Assembly (NCBI GenBank): GCA_030295235.1
Contig: AP026137.1
Location: 620,001 to 684,000, forward strand
Direction: 5' to 3'
Length of the DNA: 64,000 nucleotides
DNA from: Fistulifera solaris
Taxonomy: Eukaryota; Bacillariophyta; Bacillariophyceae; Naviculales; Stauroneidaceae
Each line of letters starts with the position of its first letter. The first letter of the stretch is position 1. The position numbers and the translations under genes are program-made. The notes under the pieces were generated by a model. It ran no database searches and was not told where the DNA came from. It worked only from the letters and a program-made list of their open reading frames with translations. Shown here one piece after another: positions 22,551 through 33,573 of this stretch.

Positions 22551-23029
22551 CTTCAATAGAGGGCGGCTGGAAGAAAAAGTTTTAACTAACGCAGTCACCT
22601 ATCAATCAAAATGCCAAGCAAAAAGTGACGAAGGTCGTTCGCGGTTTTTCCTCAAGATGCGACATTTTTCGTGTTACTCAACAATGTCTTTTTCTGTAGG
22701 TTTACGAGGAGCACGTTTTTTTGTTAATTAAATCAGGTCGCAAATACATCAAAATTCAAACGGCTCAAAGTCGTTGGATGACGTATTGTTCGGGAATGCT
22801 TTTACGATTAGAATGACGTCACGTGCGCGGAGTTCGTTCGAAACGAGGGTGACTTTTAGACTGGCGATGAATGTAGCTCGTACACGTGGCTACGTAAAGG
22901 CCACGTACTCGTGGCTTTTCGCGTTTTCCTCCACAAAACCGCTCGCGAACGGCCGCGAAGCGCAAAATCGGTGTTGCAAGTGTTGCTTGCCTTTGTTGTT
23001 TCTACTTTACCTACTTCCTTCTATTCGCC
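22551..23029. promoter_or_regulatory. Divergent promoter region between DUF6604-like gene and CobW gene
   Basis: A 479-bp divergent intergenic region. It holds TGACGTCA at 22814-22821, immediately followed by CGTGCGCG, and CACGTGGC/CCACGT motifs at 22883-22910. These are CRE/G-box-like candidates for bZIP factors. No ORF is supported. Confidence 0.4.
22814..22821. promoter_or_regulatory. CRE-like palindrome TGACGTCA in divergent promoter
   Basis: A perfect octamer within TGACGTCACGTGCGCG, combining a CRE with an overlapping CACGTG G-box. Its place in a short divergent promoter makes it a better candidate than the other two octamers in the window. Confidence 0.35.
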
Positions 23030-24131
23030 ATGACGGAATCGGCTGACAAACTTACTCCCATTACGGTGATTACTGGCTTTTTAGGTGCCGGCAAAACGAC
23101 GTTTGTCAATTATATTCTCAAGGAACAGCGCGACTGGAAAATCTGCGTGTTGGAGAATGAATTTGGGGAAGTTTCGATCGATGATGGTCTCGGTACGTTC
23201 TTGCAAATAATGGTTTCGTCAAACGAATCAGTAAATCAGCGATACGCTCACCTTCTTTATTACTGCAGTCGCCGAATCACTCGACGCCCCCGAGGACTTG
23301 ATTACGATGGACAATGGTTGCGTGTGTTGTTCGGTCCGCGGAGATCTCGTGCGCACACTCGGGCAGTTGGTGCAACGACGCAAGGAGTTTGATGCCATTC
23401 TTTTGGAAACGACGGGTCTCGCCGATCCGGCCCCGATTGTGTACACCATCCAAACCAACAGCAAAATGTCGGAAAATTATTTCATTGATTCTATTGTGGC
23501 CTTGGCAGATGCCAAGCATTTGCCCTTGCATTTAGATGAAAAGAAACCGGACGGATCGGCCAATGAAGCCTTGCAGCAAGTGGCGTTTGCTGACAAAATC
23601 TTGCTCAATAAGATTGATTTGGTGACGCCGGAGCAAAAGACGGCACTCAAAGATCGCTTGGCGCTCATTAACAAGTTTGCGACGGTGATTGAAACAGAAC
23701 GTAGTCGCGCGCCGTTAGATAAAATCTTGGGTTTGAATTCGTTTAATATGGAATCAATCTTGAATTATGAACCGGACTTTTTTGAGATTCAGGAGGAAGC
23801 CAAGCACAATTTGGATTTGGTTTCGTCCGTCGGTATTACGTTTCAGGGTCAATTGCACGCTCAGTGGTTCAATATGTTCATGATGGACTTACTGCGAGAG
23901 CGCGCGGCGGATATCTACCGTTCCAAGGGATTGCTTACATTCCACGGACAAGGAAATACGAAATTTGTGTTTCAGGGAGTGCACGAACAAATCAATTTCG
24001 GACCAGCGAAAGAACCGTGGAAAGATGGGGAGGAACGGATCAACAAGTTTGTATTTATCGGTAAAAATTTGAATCGAGAGGAACTCACAAAAGGTTTGAT
24101 GGAGTGTTTATACAAGGAGGAAGAAAAGTAG
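23030..24131 (+). CDS. CobW/G3E family zinc-chaperone-type GTPase
   Basis: Exons 23030-23192 and 23269-24131 join through a 76-nt intron (GTACGT...TACTGCAG) to give 341 residues. Walker A is GFLGAGKTT (about residue 16), then [11 protein letters not shown]. The metal-binding motif GCVCC (about residue 72) is the conserved CxCC of COG0523 proteins, and NKIDL (about residue 185) gives guanine specificity. A CobW C-terminal domain follows, ending near [11 protein letters not shown]. Members load zinc or cobalt into client enzymes. No plastid leader is visible, so a cytosolic ZNG1-like zinc metallochaperone is the best guess. The gene is intact. Confidence 0.9.
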
Positions 24132-25240
24132 TGGACGGAAAGGTTTGAATTCTGCGTTTCGGTGATACCTACTTTTCGTATAATCTACTTTGTGATAATT
24201 CAATAGTTTCATGAATTAGAACCTCGCACAAATTGCCCATGATCATGATGAGATAATGCAATCATCCATTTTAGGGGAAGAAAACTCTTGATCGTTGTCT
24301 ATATACACTTTACTATAATCCCAAAGTGTAAGTTCAGGATTGATTTCGGTCATGAGGTATCTAAGTAACGTTCTTTTTGTTTTTCAAAACTGCGCTGATG
24401 AATTTCTTTTCCTCAAACAAATGCATTCATTCGAGGCTAATGGGCCACTTTGAGCAACTTAACCACTTTCACCGAAAATGCTCCCTAAATGTTAACATTA
24501 ATTTTCACTATAGTCCAAAGTGTTGTCCGTTTTCGCCAAGACTGGAATTCAGTCTTGAACAGAATAAGTGATTGTTGTGTTTTACATCACCACAATTCAA
24601 CCTTTCCGCCAAGTAGACTACTGTAAACATAAGCTTTTTCATTGCATTTCCTCTATAGTATGTTGGGGGCAATCAAGTTCTCCATAATTTACGTTCAAAA
24701 TCCTCAAGGATGGTTGACTATAGTCCAAAGTGTTGTCCGTTTTCTCCAAGACTGGATTTCAGTCATGAAACAAAGATTTTTTTAAAGAAGCTTTTTACGT
24801 TCTTTTGCAACAGGTAGTCTATCTAAACAAGTTGCTTTCTGTTATATTTTATTGTTCGATAGAGGACGATGTGAATTGGTTCTTGTTCTCAAAATAAATT
24901 TTGGATTTTGATGAGAGCAACCTTTTTCGGATTTCTTGCCCTCCCTACCCTTGTACAACGGACACGCTATTGCTGTGCGAACCGGTACTCAATAAACAAT
25001 GCCAAACAAATCATTTGAAAAGTTACCATGGCAATCTATCCTTGTTTCATTGTAATTCATTGAGACCCCTTCACCTCCCTTTACTATTTTATGAACAATG
25101 AGAATACCATGAAAAGACTGGCTTTATAAGCAAGCTGCTTTTGTGCGCCATCTTCCTCTCCGTTCCCTTTCTCTTTAGCAATTTTCGATTTCATTCGCAA
25201 TACGTCATTGTCACACGATCGCAGTTCGGTCCTTTCGAAG
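24132..25240. other. Intergenic with second box array
   Basis: About 1.1 kb between the CobW gene and the glycosyltransferase. It holds three copies of the box repeat (listed separately). The remainder is AT-rich with no supported ORF. Confidence 0.4.
24304..24770 (+). repeat. Three copies of the GACTGG box, about 205 bp spacing
   Basis: Copies at 24310-24357 (diverged), 24504-24560 and 24716-24770. Each has ACTATARTCCNAAAGTGT followed about 17-20 bp later by the core and ATGAA or a close variant. Cores start at about 24338, 24540 and 24750, spacings of about 202 and 210. The sequence between boxes is unlike that of the 3.9-5.3 kb array, so the box is conserved while the spacers are not. Confidence 0.8.
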
Positions 25241-26425
25241 ATGGAGTCTTCTCCGCGGATTCCTTTTCCCCTCGGGTTATTTTTGAATAGCAGTAGTAAT
25301 CAGAGCACTACCTGGTCACTCAAGCCTCCTCCGTATACGCAACAAGAATCTTTTGCGGCATGTATTCTCGTGCTGGACCAGAATCATCGTTTGACCGAAT
25401 GGATTGCCTATCACTATTTTGCTCTACCTTTGCGAACGTTGATCATTGCGTACGATCCGAAAACAACTGATCGTGCGACTCCACTCTTGGAGCGATGGAA
25501 AGATGTCATTGAAATCATCGAATGGGAAGATAAAGACTATTTGCCTCCGCAGTGGACGAAACGCGTGCAACCCGGAATTCACGGCACCAAGAATTTGCCG
25601 CCCGATGTGGCTCTCCCGGTAGCCATTCATCGGCAAAGACAAATTTCTTTCATGCACAAATGTACGCAAGCGGTAGCGGCGAAGAACGTTGCGCGTGTGA
25701 TACATCATGATGTCGATGAGTATTTTCGTGTCAATACGAATGTTGTATCGCAAGATCTTGTCAACACGGCCGAACCAGGACACATTACTCAATTCTTGAA
25801 TCGACTGGAACAAGCGAAAAGTACCTTATTTCCTTCCGCCAAGGGGATTGCTTACGGGACAAGTTGTTCGGTATTTCCTCGGCTTCAATATACACCCATA
25901 GCGGAAGAAACGAACCGCGCAAAGAGCAACCGAACGCATCCAATCGATCCGTATTACTTCGATACCTTACGGTATCCATATCGGAATAGTGCCGAGATCA
26001 TGGAAGGCAAAGGCATCATCAATATGAAACTCATTCCTCCCCGGGCGCTCAAAGACAAAACCACCATTCAATACCGCGTCCACAAACCGCTAAATCGATT
26101 GTGCAAGGAATCGACCCCCAACTCCACACTGTTTGTATTCAATCATTATATGGGTAGTTTCGAATCCTTCTTGTACAGTGCCCGCAATGATCCTCGGAAT
26201 GAACCGACCCGCGCGAAGTGGGAAGAACGCGTCCAGGCGGGAGGAGGCATGGGAAAAGCACGGACGGCGTGGCAACAAGATCCGCCGTTGCTCGATGATG
26301 CCATCACAAACTGGGTCCCGGCCTTTGTGGAATGGCAATCGGAAGAGGTAGCTAGCTGGTTACTACGGGATACTGGACTGAGAGCCGTGGATTGGCAACC
26401 GCCGCCGGTAAATTCTGTACAATAG
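25241..26425 (+). CDS. Glycosyltransferase, GT92/GT2-like
   Basis: The frame opens at 25208 with a TTG; the first ATG is 25241, giving 394 residues in one exon. The pattern ACILVLDQNHRLTEWIAYHY, then LIIAYDPKTTD, then the acidic HHDVDEYF (about residue 162, in place of the usual DxD/DDDEF) matches GT92 (DUF23)-type transferases that act on galactose- or fucose-containing glycans. No membrane segment is evident, which is unusual for a Golgi enzyme, so an upstream exon encoding an anchor may be missing. Sugar and acceptor are unknown. Confidence 0.6.
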   Translation: MESSPRIPFPLGLFLNSSSNQSTTWSLKPPPYTQQESFAACILVLDQNHRLTEWIAYHYFALPLRTLIIAYDPKTTDRATPLLERWKDVIEIIEWEDKDYLPPQWTKRVQPGIHGTKNLPPDVALPVAIHRQRQISFMHKCTQAVAAKNVARVIHHDVDEYFRVNTNVVSQDLVNTAEPGHITQFLNRLEQAKSTLFPSAKGIAYGTSCSVFPRLQYTPIAEETNRAKSNRTHPIDPYYFDTLRYPYRNSAEIMEGKGIINMKLIPPRALKDKTTIQYRVHKPLNRLCKESTPNSTLFVFNHYMGSFESFLYSARNDPRNEPTRAKWEERVQAGGGMGKARTAWQQDPPLLDDAITNWVPAFVEWQSEEVASWLLRDTGLRAVDWQPPPVNSVQ

Positions 26426-26518
26426 TGTTTCACAATTAGTAATACAATGGTAGTTAATGCTTTACATGGTACAGGTGATACGTTTCTCTTCGGCTGAGAT
26501 ATGCAAGCGCATGTCTTG

Positions 26519-27912
26519 CTAGGATACAGCAAAAAGGGCTTCAAAAGCCTCTGGTTTTATTCTATGCTCGGCTTGCACCCATTCCAGTGCTTGTTCCAGT
26601 CCCCGGACCAGTTGATAGGCGGATGGGCGATCTTTCGGGTGGAAACGGAAACACGCCACGGTAGCGTAATACAATGCTTGATTCGCAGGTTTGGTAGAAT
26701 TAGAATACTTTTCCGGCATGGACGGTAATATACCTAACGGCCAATGGTATGAGACAATTGCTGCGTCGAAGATCCGACCACGTAAATCACAACGTTCAAC
26801 TCACCTTGCTCTTTCTTGGCTTTGACTTCCTCCGCTGTTAGCATACCGTTGGGCTCTAAATGAGTCCACGGTTGACGCTTCGTCAAAACTTGAAACAGTA
26901 GATTTCCTAGACCGTAGACGTCCGTCTTCGTGGCATCGACATAACTAACTTCTTCACTATGGTCTTGAGCATTTTCCTCGGGGCTCTTCCAAAACGGTGC
27001 TTGAAATCGTACAGGGATGCCACATGGTTTCGTCTTGTTCCACCTCAAAAGCTGCGCAATATTAAAGTCATTTAGCTTAATCTTGCCGTTGACTTCAATA
27101 GCATTTGCCATATTAATATCATTGTGAGCCAACGTCGCGTTCGTAGAGTTGGGATAATCGATCGAATGGAGTGCTAACAAGGCACGCGCCAGATCCAGAC
27201 CTAGTTCCAAACGTTCACGACTTCTCCAGCGTTCGTCTTTTACGTAGTCTCGAGCGGAACCGGTGGCCCACTCGGTAATTGCCGATTCTCCGCAGAACTG
27301 AAAGACATTGACGATGTAGGGACTTGAAGTCAGTCGCTCCATCACCATGGCATCAATTCGGTGGTAGTTCAGTGATTCATGATCAAACTCGTGTGATAGT
27401 TGCAGAAGTTTCACGGCAACAGTCTCATTGTTGTGCTGATATTTCCAAACACTGCGCCAATTCCCGTGCAAACTAACGAGGGCAAAGTCATCGTCATTGC
27501 CCGCAATGTTCAGCTCGTGTAAGGCCAGACAGGTGGGATAGTAAGCGGATTGCCAATCTGCCATTTGCGTACACTCTTCATAATAAGGTTTCTCGACATC
27601 CCGAATGTAATCAAATGGTTCTCTCTCACAATAAGGACAAGGTCCTCCCAACGGCTCAACGCTTCTAGCTTTGTGTTTCCTGGAAGACAATTCTTCCTCT
27701 AAAAATACCATGCGTTGATCTCCCGGAGAATCTGGATGCTTTGTCTCCGAAAAGAATGCCAAGTCATTGTATCCACTCAAACCGGAAGTTTGAAAGGACG
27801 TCAACAGTTCAAATAACAAGAACGCCAATGCCGACAGCAACGTTAACGCTCGTGCGTAGCTCATTCCGCGGTGGTGTCGATGACGCAAGGTCCTTCTCAC
27901 TGCGGCTGTCAT
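26519..27912 (-). CDS. Membrane-anchored atypical protein kinase, two exons
   Basis: Exons 27912-26805 and 26733-26519 join across a 71-nt intron (GTGAGT...CCGTTAG) to give 440 residues. A signal anchor is near residues 20-42 (LTLLSALAFLLFELL). A short region with two CPYC-type cysteines (near residue 93) precedes the kinase fold. Kinase landmarks: VAVKLL (lysine about 166), LAHNDINMANAI in place of HRDxxxxN (about 261, catalytic D and N kept), DFN in place of DFG (about 282), and DVYGLGNLLFQVL in the C-lobe. The glycine loop is not clear. It could be an active secretory-pathway kinase or a pseudokinase. Confidence 0.75.
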
Positions 27913-28449
27913 ATTCTTTGGCTGACTTGGGAAACAAAATCATGCATGTTCCTCACTTTGATGGAAAGAAGAATCTTCGTTAGGGCAAAAAATGAACATT
28001 GTTGACTTTTTCGAACAAAACAAACGCACTTGCACGGTGCGACGAATGAATAACGCATGCGAGGAGGCAATGAATGAATCTTCATGATTGACGGACAGAC
28101 CCACCTGATGTCATACAGGTACCGGTAGTCGGTTTACCGTAAGGTTAGCGTCAAAGTGTTAGTTCAAGAGCTGCACGACTGATTGGATGTCAGTCATGAA
28201 ACATTACCTATAGTGAAATAGTACTCTTGACCAGTATTTCCACATACGCTGCAAAACGCCATTGTCGTTCTGAAAGTACAAGTGCGACACGCTTCTTCGC
28301 GAGAACGTGTAACGGATTTTGCGGTTTCGGTTTCGATTTCCTTCCATCGATCATTTTTTGGGTATTTTCCGTGTTGCTTTGAATCATCATCGTTTGTTCT
28401 CTCGATAACATCAAATAATAAATTAAGGAATGAACCAGTGTAGTCAGTC
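27913..28449. other. Divergent intergenic region with one box element
   Basis: Lies between the kinase (minus) and the MFS carrier (plus). It carries one diverged box copy at 28150-28202. Minus-strand frames at 28194-28466 are unsupported. Confidence 0.35.
28150..28202 (+). repeat. Single diverged GACTGG box
   Basis: GTCAAAGTGTTAGTTC, then CACGACTGATTGGATGTCAG and TCATGAAAC. Same order of parts as the array box, with a short insertion in the core. Confidence 0.6.
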
Positions 28450-29960
28450 ATGGTCTCCATTAACAAAAATGAGCAGCGGGAGACTTCCGATTACGTCAAT
28501 ATCGAGGCCGCTGTGTGGAGAGAGAGCGACGAGAGCGAAGACGATTTCAGTCTCGCACCCAGCATTGTTTCCGTCCTATCCACCGATGGAATCTACGACA
28601 CGACGGGATTTATTTGTATTTGTTTTGTGACTTTCATCGGTGATATGACGCGGGGTGTTTTCTTTCCGTCTCTCTGGTTGTTTGTCGAGCATTTGGGAGG
28701 CTCGACTGTCACGCTGGGTTATGCGGTGGCGGCATTTTCATTTGGGCGTATTTTGGTGAATCCGTTGTTTGGGAGCTGGTCTCAAACGATAGGGTACAAG
28801 AAGACGCTTTTGATTGCGTGTCTCATACTGTTACTAGGGACTGTATTATACGCAGCTACCTTCATCGTGGGAGAACCTACATTTCTGATATTTGCTCAAA
28901 CCGTCTTGGGCATCGGTTCGGGGACATTGGGAGTTACTCGGGCCTTTTTGGCAGAAATCACTCCTCAACGCAATCGCACCACTTACATGGCTTGGCTTAC
29001 TGCGACGCAATACGCAGGCTTTGCTGTCACACCCATTGCTGGTGCCTTTTTCAACTATCTGTTCCGCGACGCCACGGGGTTTCTCAACATGTACACAGCG
29101 CCGGCCTTTTTCATGGGGAGTATCGTTCTGGGGACGACATTGACTATAATACGCTTTTTTTGAAGGCAAGACGCACTCGGAACTGGTGCAACCGAAAGAC
29201 AGTATCAAGAAATCGAGACGAAAACAAGAACTGGAGCGCGTGGCCAGCGAAATCATTCCAGTAATCGGGTTGTCACTGTACAGTTGCTGCGTTGTGGGAT
29301 GTATGCTTCTGAATACAACCACCACAGGCTCTATTGCTTCGTTTGAGACACTAGGCATCAAAATTGCCGAGTCACATTTTGGGATGATGTCGACTCGCGC
29401 GGGTTTGTTTGTGGGCATTTGTGGATCGATTGGTGTTCTTAGTCTACTGAGCATTGGATACATCTCTCGGTTTATCTCCTCGGATGTTCATTTAATTATT
29501 GGTGGAGTTACGATCATGGCCTTTAGTTCTGCCGTGTTGATGACATTGGAAGAAAGTACTAACGAATATGTGGTGACAAATCCAACTTGGAAGTACTGTA
29601 CTTCCGTTTTTCTCATGTACGCCATCGGTTATCCACTGGGCCATACAGCCGTTATTGGTCTCTTTTCGAAAGGTACGACGATTCGCGATCTTTGTTCTTG
29701 TTCTATGGTTTGAAAATGACAAGCATTTTAATCTCACCGTTCGTTTTCTTGTAGTGGTAGGACGTCGGCCCCAAGGTACATTGCAGGGCTGGTACGCTTC
29801 GGCCGGATCCTTGGCACGAGTGGTATTCCCTCTTTTATCTGGATATATTATCAAGTTCAAGGATGTCGAAACTCTCTTTGGAATCATTACCTTTGTCTTG
29901 ATTCTTTCCGCTCTAACTGTTTTATACTTTCAAAGATCACTAACATTCCTGTCGTCATAA
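28450..29960 (+). CDS. Major facilitator superfamily transporter, MFSD8/CLN7-like
   Basis: About 475 residues after one intron (29673-29754, GTACGA...CTTGTAG) and removal of one T from the T7 run at 29155-29161. Without that change the first half ends at RFF-stop, whereas the next frame continues directly (FEGKTHSELV). Twelve hydrophobic segments are plausible. GVFFPSLWLFVEHLGG in helix 1 and FGRILVNPLFGSWSQTIGYK (the MFS loop 2-3 motif) match the MFSD8/SPX-MFS branch, whose members sit in lysosomal or vacuolar membranes. The N-terminus is acidic with a possible dileucine-like sorting region. Substrate unknown. Gene identity is secure; the frame break is probably a sequence error. Confidence 0.8.
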
Positions 29961-30295
29961 TTTGCACAATACGAAACGATCTCCGTTCACATAAATGAAT
30001 AATAAAGATACGCTTCTACGGTATAGGCAGGGAACTTAACATGTTTTCCGTAGACTAGCTTTTCTATTCGGTATTCGGCACTCGAGATGACAAAATGTGA
30101 ACAACTTTCAGGACTGTCGTAAAGGGTTTAGTCATCTTATTAGAATCAGCTCAAACAATAAAATATTGCCGACTTTAAATTGATAAATAAAAGTTATATC
30201 CACCATGATAAATAATTGTTTATAAAGGCATTGGTACTAGTCAATAGACCCGATAAATGATTCGTTCGAACGACGGAATATTTTGGGTTGCCCTG

Positions 30296-31860
30296 CATCG
30301 ATAAATTTCCTACGGCGGCTACGTGAATCAGACGTAGACTTTCGAAGAACTGCATAGTTCTTTTTTCTTTGTTCTGACATTCTAAGACTTTGATATTAGT
30401 TCACCGTGCGACTTCTAGCGCCGCCTTGAGAGTCTCGAGATCTCTAAAGTCTAGCTTACACATATAAAAAAAATTTACTACGGCGGCTACGTAGAGTGGG
30501 AGCGTTGTATTTTCCTACTGTTTCGTGTTTCACTGTCAACGCAAAGTCGATTATTGTTTCATGCTCGCATTAGCGATGTTGGGCAAAGCATTGTTGACAT
30601 TAATGTCCAAAAGACGCGTTTAACGGTGTGATCCAAATAACACAATATCCGGGTACCCCCTCTGTCGATAAATTTCCCTACGAGAGCTACGTGAAATTGC
30701 GTAGACATTCGAAGCGTGGCATCATTCGTTCCATCAACGTTCTGTTTTCAAATCGACGGCGAATATTGCTAAGTTATACAAATCAGACACGGTGGATAAG
30801 GAAGCGTTGACATTTGCGCACTGTAGATCGAAGAAATGGATGACGGCGTAAAAATGTAGTCTCCGGGTACCCCTGCAGAGATAAATTTCCTACGGCGGCT
30901 ACGTAAAATACGCGTAGACACTAGACGCGTTGTATGTTGTATCTTTGTACTGTTTCATGTTTCACTGTCAAATCAAAGTCGATTATTGTTTCATGGCTCG
31001 CATTAGCGATGTTGGGCAAAGCATTGTTGACATTAATGTCCAAAAGACGCGTTTAACGGTGTGATCCAAATAACACAATATCCGGGTACCCCCTCTGTCG
31101 ATAAATTTCCCTACGAGAGCTACGTGAAATTGCGTAGACATTCGAAGCGTTGCATCATTCGTTCCGTCAGCGTTTTGTTTTCAAATCGATGACGAATATT
31201 GCTAAGCGATACGAAGCCAATATGGTGCGCAACGCAGCGTTGACATCTGTGCACTGGGCTCACTGCTAACATGCGTGACCTGGCAACGGTTCGATGTTCA
31301 ATGGATTTCATCCATCGTACACTGTACACTGTACTGGGTTAGTTGTGTTTCTCTAACTTGTATTAGGGATTCGGTTCTCTTGTAGGGATAGGACGTAAGC
31401 ATAGTAAATTCTGGCCATTACTTGTACTCTCTATAGACTAGTCTACTTGATACATCTGATAAGAATTCAGCTAGACTACTCGTCTCCTGCATCGACGTTT
31501 TGAGATTGAAGCTGGTGGCGCAAGCCACCAATGAGCGGCGCTAGCCGCCGACTTGAGAGTCTCGAGATCTCTAAAGTCTAGAGCTTACACATATAAAAAA
31601 AAATTTACCACGGCGTCTACGTAGAGTGGGAGCGTTGTATTTTCCTACTGTTTCGTGTTTCACTGTCAACGCAAAGTCGATTACTGTTCCTCGGCTTGCT
31701 TTAGCGATGTTGGGCAAAGCATTGTTGACATTGGTGTCCAAAAGACGCGGAAAGTGGTGTGATCGAATTACACAATATTCGGGTTTCCCTCTTTCGATAA
31801 ATTTCCCTACGAGAGCTACGTAAAAATACGTAGACATTCGTATCGCGTCACAACGTTCAT
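30296..31860. repeat. Repeat cluster with CTACG...CTACGT boxes about every 200 bp
   Basis: A box of the form GATAAATTTCC(C)TACG, NNNG, CTACGT, often followed by GCGTAGAC, occurs near 30300, 30668, 30880, 31100 and 31796. A variant, AATTTACTACGGCGGCTACG, occurs at 30473 and AATTTACCACGGCGTCTACG at 31603. Spacings between neighbours are about 180-220 bp. The DNA between boxes is duplicated in three larger copies (about 30419-30830, 30890-31256, 31540-31860); shared tracts include GCGATGTTGGGCAAAGCATT and GTGTTTCACTGTCAA. The segment CTACGTGAAATTGCGTAG is itself an inverted repeat. No coding frame persists across copies. Probably a non-coding or decayed mobile repeat. Confidence 0.8.
31512..31548. 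other. Two adjacent short hairpins with GNNA loops
   Basis: TGGTGGC-GCAA-GCCACCA (about 31512-31529) is followed a few bases later by GCGGC-GCTA-GCCGC (31535-31548). Each is a perfect stem of 7 and 5 bp. They may form in RNA or cruciform DNA; transcription is unknown. Confidence 0.5.
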
Positions 31861-32222
31861 TCAACTTTTACGCCTCACAGGCGCCGCCAACAATCTAATT
31901 GCTGGGCTGCTCACTTTAGACTATCCTACCGCAAATGGTTTCGAGGTATAAGATGCGGAAGGGGGTGTTTTCTTCTCCATTTCTCGATTAATTTCTCGAT
32001 TAAGGCTGTAGGTATATCCGTCATGCACGCGACAGCAACATTATTTTGTATGAAGCAGAATGTAGACTACACAGCCACGTACGCAGGCCGCAGGCCGTCC
32101 AAGATTTTCGTCACCGTTCATCCTCCACCGCAATTTCTGCGCTCGTTTCTCTTTTTCATCGGAGACACATTCGTTTGATTGAATAACAATAAATATTATT
32201 ATTCATTCAAAGAATAAGAACC

Positions 32223-33573
32223 ATGAGACTTGTAGCCGCTCTTCTAACACTTGCTTCGGCATCTGCGTTCACTTTGTCACCGATGGGTCGCTCTGCTATG
32301 ACCCAAAAGGTTTCTTCTACTCACTTGTATGTTGCCAGGTATGTCATCGACGTCGTAGCAGTTGCCTTTGCGTTTTAAATCAGCGATTTCTTAATAAAAT
32401 CTGGATTATTTACTTTAGTGAGACCCACACAATCAAGCAGGTTCCGCATGGCGGTGTTTTGGTTGACTTGATGGTCAAGGATGAAGCCGCGAAAAAGGCT
32501 GCTCTTGATAAGGCGACGGTCGAGCTGCAAGCCACTGAACGTCAGTTGTGCGATGTTGAGCTCATCATGAACGGGGGATTCTCTCCTTTGACTGGTTTCA
32601 TGAACGAGCAGGAATACAAAAGTGTTGTAGAGAACATGGAGATGCCTGACGGAACTATTTTCGGACTTCCCGTTGTTTTCGACACCAACGACGAAAACTT
32701 GATGCCTGGAACGACCATTGTGCTGAAACAGGGCGACCTCCCCATTGCCACTGTCGAACTGACCGACAAATATGTCCCGGACAAGCCGTTGGAGTGCTTG
32801 AAGTGCTACGGAACTTCAGCCATCGAACACCCTGGCGCACTCATGGTCGCGACAGAACGAGGCCGATACTACATGGGTGGAAAGGTTACCGGCCTCAACC
32901 TTCCCGTTCGTGAATTTCCCTGCAAAACTCCCCAGGAAGTCCGTGCCGAGCTTCCCGCTGACAAGGATGTTGTCGCCTTCCAGTGCCGCAACCCTGTTCA
33001 CCGTGCTCACTACGAATTGTTCACGCGGGCGCTCGACGATCCGTTGGTCGGCGAAGGCGGTATCGTCTTGGTGCACCCCACTTGCGGTCCCACCCAGGCA
33101 GACGATATTCCCGGAACCGTCCGTTACAAGACGTACGAAGTTTTGAAAGAAGAAACGGCCAACCCCGCGTCTTTTGGGAATATTTGCCCTACTCCATGCA
33201 CATGGCGGGTCCCCGTGAGGCAATTCAGCACATGATCATCCGCAAGAACTTTGGATGCACTCATTTCATCATTGGACGTGACATGGCCGGAAGCAAGAGC
33301 AGTGTCACTGGAGAGGACTTTTACGGTGCCTATGATGCCCAAGATTTCGCCACCGCCAATGCCGAAAAGTTGGGTGTCACCCCTGTTCCATCTCTCAACT
33401 TGGTCTACACCGAAGAGGAAGGTTACACTACCGCTGATTACGCCAAGGAGAAGGGATTGCATGAGAAGAAGTTAAGTGGAACCAAGTTCCGCCAGATGTT
33501 GCGAGGTGGAGAGGATATTCCCGAATGGTTTGCCTTCAAGAGCGTGGTGAAGGTTTTGCGTGAAAACGCCTAA
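32223..33573 (+). CDS. Plastid ATP sulfurylase (sulfate adenylyltransferase), one frame break
   Basis: The enzyme makes APS from ATP and sulfate, the first step of sulfate assimilation. Exon 1 (32223-32338) encodes a signal peptide ending in ASASAF, the classic diatom plastid signature, then TLSPMGR. An 80-nt intron (32339-32418) follows. Exon 2 carries QCRNPVHRAHYELF (the QxRNPxHxxH substrate motif, about residue 230) and GRDMAGSKSS (the GRDxAG motif, with Met where many enzymes have His or Pro). The frame breaks at the C4 run 33163-33166; one added C gives NPRVFWEYLPYSMHMAGPRE, which is clearly family sequence, and a 423-residue protein of normal length. Essential gene, so the break is most likely an error. 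Confidence 0.92.

Larger units (their letters stand above)
29961..32222. other. Gene-poor 2.2 kb with repeat cluster
   Basis: No supported gene. Holds the CTACG-box repeat cluster (30296-31860) and two adjacent hairpins, both listed separately. 31870-32222 is the upstream flank of ATP sulfurylase. Confidence 0.45.

Noticed and set aside
31280-31320. Possible tRNA T-loop (GGTTCGATGTT)
   Set aside because: No matching acceptor, D or anticodon arms can be folded around it. I found no convincing tRNA or rRNA in the window.
30600-31860. Coding remnants of a transposase in the repeat cluster
   Set aside because: No frame is kept between copies and no transposase or reverse transcriptase motif is visible.
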